Shown: one piece after another, positions 31,707-37,048 of the stretch
How positions within the stretch are numbered: position 1 is the stretch's first letter
How the letters are laid out: each line of letters starts with the position of its first letter
Origin: Chloroflexota bacterium
Lineage (GTDB): Bacteria; Chloroflexota; Limnocylindria; Limnocylindrales; CSP1-4
DNA: 37,048 nucleotides
Direction of reading: 5' to 3'
Assembly: GCA_027364875.1 (NCBI GenBank)
Contig: DAHXON010000027.1
Location: 1 to 37,048, forward strand
Translations under genes and position numbers: made by a program
The notes under the pieces: model-generated
What the model was told of the DNA's origin: nothing
The model's input: only the letters and a program-made list of their open reading frames with translations
The model's database searches: none

Positions 31707-33337
31707 AGCCATTGCTCGCGCCAGACGACCTAGCTGAGAACTCTTTTCCGAAGGCCCACAGGTGGAGCATGGTCGTGAACGCCGCCGTGGTGGCGGCCGT
31801 GGCAGCGCTCGTGGTCGTCGCCGCGGTCGTTTCTGGGACCATCGACTCCTACCGCCTCACCCTTCTGTTCATGGGCTTTGATGAGGATCGCGCACAGCTC
31901 ATTACGTCCCTATTGGTGGCGACAACGGCAGCCGCCGCGGCAACTCTCGTCACCAACAAGAACCGTCAGGCGACACTCTCGGGCCTTGCGAGCTTTGCCG
32001 CGCTATTCGGCTACACGTTCCTTCGCGAGACCCGGGGAGCTCTGCAATCGACAGGCGCCGATGGCTCTTTCGACCTCAGTGGCTGGCTGTCCACGCTGGT
32101 TGCACTGCTGATGGCGGGCCTGATCTCGAGCTGGTCCGGAGCCACTCTCGCCCAAGCGCTACGCCCAGGACTAGTAGGGGCAGGGTCGACCGTCCTTGGC
32201 GCGGTCCGGCGTCGGCGGTCAGACCGTGAGCTTGTGAGAGGGCCCCTCAAGGTAGCCGTCGTTCTGACCCTTCTGGTCTTCACGGCGCCGATCTTCGGCG
32301 ACATGGTCAACTACACACCCGACTCGAGGATGCCCCACGGCGGAGCGCCGCCGGTTGGACTCATTCCCATGGAACCCACCCAGTCGCCGACGGTACCTGT
32401 TCCTATGGAACAGACAGCGTCGCCGACGCTCGCCTCGAACCCACCGCCGCCTGGGCCTCCGACGACAAGCCCAGCGCCCACACCTACGCGGTCCCTGCCG
32501 TCCAACGAGAGGCCATGGCTGGCGTGGCGACCATCGGGTACTGGATCGGTAGTGACCGTGGATCTACCGGCCCCCTGGAGGGATGGCTCCGCCACGACCG
32601 AGAACGTCGGTATCTACACCCCGCCCGGGTACGACCCGCATGGCAACAGGAGATACCCGGTCGCCTACGAGGCGCCTTTCGACTATTCCCTGTGGGATTC
32701 GAGCGTCAACATCAGAGTTGCGCTCGACGCCATGATCGACAGGGGAGCGGTTCCGGCGATCATCGTCGTCTTCATCAACGCCTGGCGTGCTCCGATCTAC
32801 GACACCGAATGCGCGGACTCAGTCGATGGTCGCCAGTGGTTTGACGCGTTCATCAGCCGTACGGTCGTCTCATACGTGGACTCGAAGTATCGGACGATCG
32901 CCCGGGCTGATGCCCGAGCGTTCATGGGTTTCTCGGAGGGGGGCTACTGCGCGGCGATCTTGCCTCTGCGCCACCCGACGGTGTTTGGCACAGCCATCCC
33001 GATCTCGGGCTACTTCCGGGCTGGTGTAGGCGACGCGTCTGCAAAGCTCCCGTTCGGCGGTGACAAAGCCGCACTGGCCGCGGCCTCTCCCATGGTGGTC
33101 GCGACCGAGTTGCCGGCAGCGGAGCGGTCGACGCTCTTTTTCATCGTGGTAGCCAAGCCGGGCGAACCCTTCTTCGGTACCGAGGCCGTCGCATTCGAGC
33201 AGCTCCTAGCCACGGAGGGATACCGCTACGTGGCCCTGGACGCTAGGGTCGGGCACGGTTGGGATCAGGTGCGCCAGGAGCTCCCGGTCGCCCTGGAGGC
33301 CTGGGCGCGGCAACTTGTCACGGTAGGTGCGTTCTAG
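31703..33337 (+). CDS. Membrane-anchored esterase (paralogue 3), multi-TM plus PF00756 domain
   Basis: A 544-residue close paralogue of the protein encoded at 28205. The start is the ATG at 31703, which overlaps the synthase stop and follows GGAGG. The same parts appear in order: helices (VVNAAVVAAVAALVVVAAVVSG; LLFMGFDEDRAQLITSLLVA; GWLSTLVALLMAGLISSW), the shared GDMVNYTPDSRM motif after the last helix, a Pro/Thr linker, and the esterase with YTPPGYDPHGNRRYPVAYEA, ECADSVDG, Ser411 in GFSEGGYCA, AVAFEQLL and HGWDQVRQEL. Coupled translation with the synthase argues for a shared lipid substrate or membrane site. Confidence 0.83.
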   Translation: MKPLLAPDDLAENSFPKAHRWSMVVNAAVVAAVAALVVVAAVVSGTIDSYRLTLLFMGFDEDRAQLITSLLVATTAAAAATLVTNKNRQATLSGLASFAALFGYTFLRETRGALQSTGADGSFDLSGWLSTLVALLMAGLISSWSGATLAQALRPGLVGAGSTVLGAVRRRRSDRELVRGPLKVAVVLTLLVFTAPIFGDMVNYTPDSRMPHGGAPPVGLIPMEPTQSPTVPVPMEQTASPTLASNPPPPGPPTTSPAPTPTRSLPSNERPWLAWRPSGTGSVVTVDLPAPWRDGSATTENVGIYTPPGYDPHGNRRYPVAYEAPFDYSLWDSSVNIRVALDAMIDRGAVPAIIVVFINAWRAPIYDTECADSVDGRQWFDAFISRTVVSYVDSKYRTIARADARAFMGFSEGGYCAAILPLRHPTVFGTAIPISGYFRAGVGDASAKLPFGGDKAALAAASPMVVATELPAAERSTLFFIVVAKPGEPFFGTEAVAFEQLLATEGYRYVALDARVGHGWDQVRQELPVALEAWARQLVTVGAF

Positions 33338-33644
33338 AGATCCATCTGTGACCCGTCATGCCTGCGTTCAACTCGGCTCGATGGCGTCCGAGGTATCGAC
33401 GCAGACATAGCCGTCCGAGGTTGCCGCGTCTCGAGTCGAAGATGGACGTCGCGACGCTGATGCTCGTTGGTCTGGTGTGTGGCGGCTCCGTGGATAGAAT
33501 TAGCCCGAAAAAGGGAGGGCGAATTCGATCTTCCTGATGACTGAAGCCGAGCATTGACACAGGCAGAACTCATGGTTGGCGCCGCACCAGCCTCGGAAGT
33601 TGGGCGAGACGCGCCGGCGGGCCGCAGCTGGACATTGCCGTGCC
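33338..33644. other. Convergent intergenic region
   Basis: About 307 bases between esterase 3 (+) and the sensor kinase (-). No ORF here has a ribosome site or protein-like composition. The only structure is the hairpin at 33497-33526. Confidence 0.5.
33497..33526. terminator. Hairpin between convergent operons
   Basis: Arms GAATTAGCCC and GGGCGAATTC pair at 9 of 10 positions around a purine loop (GAAAAAGGGA). It sits between the end of the esterase/synthase operon and the end of the two-component operon. There is no T-run after either arm, so termination is inferred from position and stem strength. Confidence 0.45.
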
Positions 33645-34955
33645 TCAGCCCCCGACGTCCGGAATCTCGAACCAGAAGACCGCTCCACCCCCATCACGGC
33701 TCGCCGCGCCGTATGTGCCGCCGTGGGCCTGTGCCGCGCCGGCCACGATCGCGAGGCCGAGGCCCGTGCCTGGTTCGGTGACCGACGAGCCACGATGGAA
33801 CGGCTGGAAGAGCTCGTGCGCTGAGTTGTTGCCGATGCCGGGCCCGCGGTCGAGGACCTCCGCCCGTAGGCTCCGCCCTGCCTCGCGCTCGATGATCCGG
33901 CACTGCACGAGAACCTCGCCCTGGCCGCCGTGAACGATCGCATTGGTGATCAGGTTGTTCAATCCGTGCTCGATCCTGGTGCGGTCGACGAGCACCGAAG
34001 CGGCAGGCGCCTCGATGCGGACACGAACCCCGCGCTCGCGGGCCAGCGGCTGAAGACTCCGGACCACGCCGGTCACGAGCTGCCGCAGGTCGACTGACGC
34101 CCGGGCGACGGAGGATGCATCCACTCCGGGGGAGGCAAGCTCCAAGAGGCTCGTCGTCAGCTCCGTAAGCCTGACGATGTCGCCCTGGGCTTCGCGCACG
34201 GCTTCGCGGTACTCGGCGAGCGAGTCGCTCCCGTCGACGACGTCGAGCTCGGCGCGCAGCGACGCAAGCGGCGTCCGAAGCTCATGGGAGGCCATAGCCA
34301 CGAAGCGACGCTGTCGTTCGACGCTGTCGGCGATACGATCGAGCATGCCGTTCAGGGTTGCAGTGAGCCGCCACACCTCATCGTGGCCCCCGGTCATCCT
34401 GAGCCGGCGAGCCAGGTCCGCGGAATCGAGCGCGGCGGCCTCGTCGCTGAGCCGGTGGAGGGGCTGCAGCGCGCGGCCTCCCAGAAACCAGCTGCCGACC
34501 AGGGCGATCGAGCCCGCGACCAGGCCGACGCCAAGAAGGGCTCGCTCCAGGGCGGCCTGGGCGTCGGTCACCGATTGCAGGTCCACGCCGGTGACGACGA
34601 TAGAGCCGTCGGCGGCGACGTCCGTCCGGACGAGGTATTGTCGGCCGCCGACCGACTGGACGCCGGCGGTCGGTCGCAGACCGGACGGCGTATCGGAGCT
34701 GGCATCGAGAACCTGGCCCGACGGAGAGAAGATGGCTGCGAAGACGCCCGGCGCGGAGCGATTGGTCTCCTGGAGTCCGAACTGGCCGTTGTTCTCGAGG
34801 GATGCCAGGACTCCCGAAGATCGCGTCTGGAGTGCCGTGTCCAGCGAGGCCTGCAGGGACTGACCCATCTGCCACCAGACCACGACTCCCGCCGCGAGCA
34901 GCGTCGCAAGGATGCCTGCCGCAAAGGCGATCGTGAACCGCAGGCGGATCGTCAT
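33645..34955 (-). CDS. Sensor histidine kinase (HAMP-HisKA-HATPase)
   Basis: A 436-residue kinase with membrane helix 1 (ITIAFAAGILATLLAAGVVVWW region), an extracytoplasmic domain of ~120 residues (SLENNGQFGLQETNRSAPGVFAA), helix 2 (LLGVGLVAGSIALVGSWFL), HAMP, HisKA with His in MASHELRTPL, and HATPase motifs NNLITNAIVHG, DRGPGIG and GTGLGLAIVAGAA. The signal it senses is not evident. The ATG overlaps the response-regulator stop (ATGA). Confidence 0.9.
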   Translation of the reverse strand: MTIRLRFTIAFAAGILATLLAAGVVVWWQMGQSLQASLDTALQTRSSGVLASLENNGQFGLQETNRSAPGVFAAIFSPSGQVLDASSDTPSGLRPTAGVQSVGGRQYLVRTDVAADGSIVVTGVDLQSVTDAQAALERALLGVGLVAGSIALVGSWFLGGRALQPLHRLSDEAAALDSADLARRLRMTGGHDEVWRLTATLNGMLDRIADSVERQRRFVAMASHELRTPLASLRAELDVVDGSDSLAEYREAVREAQGDIVRLTELTTSLLELASPGVDASSVARASVDLRQLVTGVVRSLQPLARERGVRVRIEAPAASVLVDRTRIEHGLNNLITNAIVHGGQGEVLVQCRIIEREAGRSLRAEVLDRGPGIGNNSAHELFQPFHRGSSVTEPGTGLGLAIVAGAAQAHGGTYGAASRDGGGAVFWFEIPDVGG

Positions 34956-35650
34956 GGCGCCGGCTTCGATGGCGGCCTTGGTACGGTTCTCAAGGCGTAA
35001 CCGGAGCCACGGACGGTCTGGATCCAGGGACCGCCGGGATTGGCGGCGAGCTTGCGGCGCAGAACCCCCACGTACACGTCGATGATCCGCGGATCGCCCT
35101 CGAATGCCCAGTCCCAGACCTGTTCGATGATCACGGCGCGGCTGAGCACCTCATCGGCTCGCCGGGCGAAGAACTCGAGCAGCGAGAACTGTCGCCCCGC
35201 AAGGTCCAGCTCCCCTGAGGCGAGAGTGGCGCGATGCGCGGCCGGATCGATCGTCAGATCGCCAGCTGTGATCAGGGTGGTCTTGCCGCTGGGGCCGCGG
35301 CGATCGAGAGCTCGAATCCGCGCCTCCAGCTCGGCAAACGCGAAGGGCTTCACGAGGTAGTCGTCGGCGCCCACGTCCAGACCGCGCACGCGGTCCCTCA
35401 CGCTGTCACGTGCCGTCAGCATCAGGACCGGGACCGGATTGGAGGCTGCGCGCAGATCTCGGCAGAAGTCGAAGCCGTCGCCGTCCGGGAGCATCACGTC
35501 GAGCACGACCACGTCGAAGCGAGCTTCTGAAAGGTGCCAGCCCGCCTCCTCCAGCGTCGGCGCGATCTCCGCGACGTGACCGGATCTCCTGAGGCCACGG
35601 CCCAGGAGCGTGCCGAGCCGGGGATCGTCTTCGACCACCAGGATTTTCAC
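34952..35650 (-). CDS. OmpR-family response regulator
   Basis: The receiver begins VKILVVEDD, with phosphoacceptor Asp51 (VVVLDVMLPDG), Thr in LMLTARD and Lys in LVKPFAF. The winged helix covers ~130-225 (LAGRQFSLLEFFARR, PRIIDVYVGVLRRKL, TVRGSGYALR). The track begins at 35698, but the GTG at 35650 gives a normal receiver start of 232 residues. CATACT (35657-35662 on the minus strand) lies 6 bases before it, suggesting a leaderless message. It is divergent from the secreted acidic protein gene. Confidence 0.9.
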   Translation of the reverse strand: MKILVVEDDPRLGTLLGRGLRRSGHVAEIAPTLEEAGWHLSEARFDVVVLDVMLPDGDGFDFCRDLRAASNPVPVLMLTARDSVRDRVRGLDVGADDYLVKPFAFAELEARIRALDRRGPSGKTTLITAGDLTIDPAAHRATLASGELDLAGRQFSLLEFFARRADEVLSRAVIIEQVWDWAFEGDPRIIDVYVGVLRRKLAANPGGPWIQTVRGSGYALRTVPRPPSKPAP

Positions 35651-35712
35651 CGGTCCAGTATGCCCATCGAGTGCGAAAGAAATGTGAATCCGGGCCAAGG
35701 CGCCATGGACGC

Positions 35713-35734
35713 ACGATTTACCGTCGTTTCACAG
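35713..35734. promoter_or_regulatory. Candidate response-regulator site with 11-bp repeats
   Basis: ACGATTTACCG and TCGTTTCACAG are adjacent and match at 7 of 11 positions. The period equals one helical turn, as in PhoB/OmpR sites. It lies in the divergent promoter region between the response regulator and the small secreted protein. The match is modest, so this is a suggestion only. Confidence 0.3.
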
Positions 35735-35792
35735 GCCGTGGAGCAGTCTGGGTGCGGTCGGGCAGATGACCCGGCCAGCACAAGGAGACGAC

Positions 35793-36152
35793 ATGAACTT
35801 TGACCGACTCAAGGCGCCGGCCATGGCGGCCATTGCCGTGCTCGCCATCTCCGGCACCGCGACCGTCTTCGCGGCCAGCCCGTCGAGCCCGCCCGCAGGC
35901 GGGGCTACCCCGGTCGTTGCCACGACTCCGGCGCCGGTGGTGGGCTCTTCCTCGGCTCCGGTCCTCGCCACGACCCCGGCCCCCGCCGCGACCGACCAGC
36001 CCGAGTCGACGGCAAGCGCCGAGCCGACTGAGGCTGCCGGCGGCACGGAACCGACGGCCGCCGAGACGACGACTGCCGAGAGCGACGGGCCGGGCGGCCA
36101 CCAGGACCCGGATGGTCAGAACGTCGACCACCAGTTCGACGGCCAGGAGTAG
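35793..36152 (+). CDS. Small secreted Pro/Thr/Glu-rich protein
   Basis: AAGGAG six bases before the ATG at 35793 fixes the start (119 residues), against 35766 in the track. A signal peptide (KAPAMAAIAVLAISGTATVFA) precedes a low-complexity Ala/Pro/Thr section with repeated VVATTPAP / VLATTPAP units. A Glu/Ala/Thr stretch and an acidic His/Gln/Asp-rich end (GGHQDPDGQNVDHQFDGQE) follow. No domain is recognised. Its place opposite a two-component operon suggests it is a target or a sensed accessory of that system. Confidence 0.75.
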   Translation: MNFDRLKAPAMAAIAVLAISGTATVFAASPSSPPAGGATPVVATTPAPVVGSSSAPVLATTPAPAATDQPESTASAEPTEAAGGTEPTAAETTTAESDGPGGHQDPDGQNVDHQFDGQE

Positions 36153-36181
36153 CCGGGCTCGGGCACTTCTCTGGCGACAAC

Positions 36182-36215
36182 CATGGCGGACCGAGTCATG
36201 ACTCGGTCCGCCATG
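36182..36215. terminator. 34-bp perfect palindrome between convergent genes
   Basis: The arm CATGGCGGACCGAGTCA is followed directly by its exact reverse complement. As RNA it would fold into a ~15-bp stem with a minimal loop from either strand. It lies just after the secreted-protein stop (+) and 86 bases beyond the ATPase stop (-). No T-run follows. Confidence 0.6.
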
Positions 36216-36227
36216 ACCCTTGACGGT

Positions 36228-36266
36228 GGGCGCCCGTGGCTCCCCGAAGGGGTTCTCACGGCGCCC
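36228..36266. terminator. Second stem-loop with inner hairpin near the ATPase end
   Basis: Outer arms GGGCGCCCGTG and CACGGCGCCC pair with one bulged base and enclose an inner CCCC-GAA-GGGG hairpin. It is directly downstream of the ATPase gene on the minus strand (35 bases after its stop), so it probably serves that gene, with the palindrome at 36182-36215 as a back-up or serving the other strand. Confidence 0.45.
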
Positions 36267-36300
36267 GCGGGTCGGGGGCCCTGCCAGCCGCGCCGGAACC

Positions 36301-37048
36301 TCAGGCGAGACCTTCGTGCCGCAGCGCTCGGACTTTCAGCGGGTCGGTGATGACGAGGTAGAGCGCCGCCAGGCCGAGCAATGCTCCGACCAGGCCGGCT
36401 CCGATTGGGGCCATCAACCAGCCCAGAAGCGCGAGACACGACACCACCAGGAGGTCGGCCACCGAGCTCAGCGCGAGCCAGCGACTCGGGATGGATCCCC
36501 AGAACCGTCCTCGCTCGCGTACCAGGTAGACCGTCGCCTGGCCGCTGAAGACGAGCCAGACGAAGACCAGGGTGTGCATCTGGTCGGCTCCCAAATGTAC
36601 GTACGACGTGCCGACCCACCACACCGCGAACGACAGGAAGAGCAGCGGCACCGCAAGGACCAGCGAGCTCACGATCAGCGCCCTGACCGGCCATCGGTCG
36701 GGACGCGGCGAGAACGAGACACGGTCGGTCGCGATCGACATCGTGACGAAGTCGTTGGCGAAGAGGAGCAGCACGACCAGCCGGGGCGTGGTGACGAATT
36801 GTCCGGTCGCCAGGAGCCCAATGCTCAGGAAGGCCGCGATCTGGAACGTCTTGATGATCTTGTTGAGGGTGTACGTGAGCATCCGCTGATAAATGCGACG
36901 GCTCGTTTCCACGCCAGCGACGACGCTGGCGAGCCCGGGGGTCGTGAGCACCACGCTGGCCGCGGCCTTGGCGACGTCGGTGGCGGAGGACACCGCGACC
37001 CCCACCTCGGCCTGCCGCAGGGCCGGCGCGTCGTTCACCCCGTCGCCG
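36301..37048 (-). CDS. C-terminal part of a P-type cation ATPase (5' partial)
   Basis: The gene runs in from the right edge: the frame at the border reads GDGVNDAPALRQAEVGVAV, the hinge motif of P-type ATPases, so the ATG/GTG in the track is internal. The remaining ~245 residues hold LTTPGLASVVAGVETSRRIYQRM and then six hydrophobic helices (TFQIAAFLSIGLLATGQF, RLVVLLLFANDFVTMSIATD and later ones). The LTTPGL...SRRIYQRM and NDFVTMSIATDRV pattern is closest to the proton-pump (P-III, plasma-membrane H+-ATPase) group, but a cation pump of another class cannot be excluded from this half. Confidence 0.82.
   Translation of the reverse strand, partial: GDGVNDAPALRQAEVGVAVSSATDVAKAAASVVLTTPGLASVVAGVETSRRIYQRMLTYTLNKIIKTFQIAAFLSIGLLATGQFVTTPRLVVLLLFANDFVTMSIATDRVSFSPRPDRWPVRALIVSSLVLAVPLLFLSFAVWWVGTSYVHLGADQMHTLVFVWLVFSGQATVYLVRERGRFWGSIPSRWLALSSVADLLVVSCLALLGWLMAPIGAGLVGALLGLAALYLVITDPLKVRALRHEGLA

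Noticed and set aside
1-37048. CRISPR arrays, tRNA/rRNA genes, insertion sequences, prophage
   Set aside because: Looked for regularly spaced repeats, cloverleaf-like segments, transposase or integrase motifs and terminal inverted repeats; none seen by eye.

Overview
The window reads as a chromosomal segment of a GC-rich bacterium: G/C dominates codon third positions in every real gene, GTG starts are common, and several promoters look leaderless. No rRNA, tRNA, phage, IS or CRISPR was recognised. Gene content (an exosortase with a PEP-CTERM-like protein, a DUF1349-like C-terminal domain, Met-rich cupredoxins with a CcdA-like protein, a DUF2156/MprF-like synthase, a TfoX-N protein, a COG4705 membrane protein) fits an environmental Chloroflexota lineage (Limnocylindria/Ellin6529-like) or a deep actinobacterium-like group. 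That placement is inference.

Layout. (1) 1-4420: the end of a large secreted protein, a small protein with a C-terminal sorting signal, an exosortase with a fused EpsI-like C-terminus, and a processive GT2 glycosyltransferase. Together these make a compact protein-sorting/exopolysaccharide locus. (2) 4424-7834: a VOC protein, a lipoprotein alpha/beta hydrolase, a small Ala/Pro-rich protein, a COG4705 membrane protein and a doubtful lipoprotein. (3) 7934-16988: metal homeostasis. A CadC-like ArsR repressor has an operator overlapping its own start codon. It is followed by a CDF exporter, a two-component system with a Met/His-containing sensor loop, and a long copper run: SHOCT protein, two cupredoxins, a CcdA-like protein, an HMA chaperone, an Lgt-like protein, a small His-rich membrane protein and a CopB-type (CPH) ATPase. 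Tandem 11-bp repeats stand in front of this run. (4) 17077-23318: sulfur and oxyanion handling. TauE/SafE, a thioredoxin relic, a TDT transporter, ChrA, MFS and DsrE proteins are followed by an ArsR-rhodanese fusion and a fused pair of gene remnants (cysteine desulfurase and Crp/Fnr). (5) 23421-26441: SRPBCC protein, TfoX-N protein and a hybrid PAS histidine kinase. (6) 26679-33337: three paralogous surface esterases, the first frameshifted and two with multi-TM N-terminal domains, around a membrane-bound MprF-like (DUF2156) aminoacyl-lipid synthase. (7) 33497-37048: an OmpR-type two-component system divergent from a small secreted acidic protein, a 34-bp perfect palindrome, and the end of a P-type ATPase running off the right edge.

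The strongest candidates for a poorly described system are the esterase/DUF2156/esterase cassette, which I read as a possible aminoacyl-lipid synthase with surface hydrolases, and the minimal exosortase locus. The regulatory DNA is also informative: an ArsR operator around a leaderless GTG start, an 11-bp tandem-repeat site before the copper operon, and hairpins between convergent genes.
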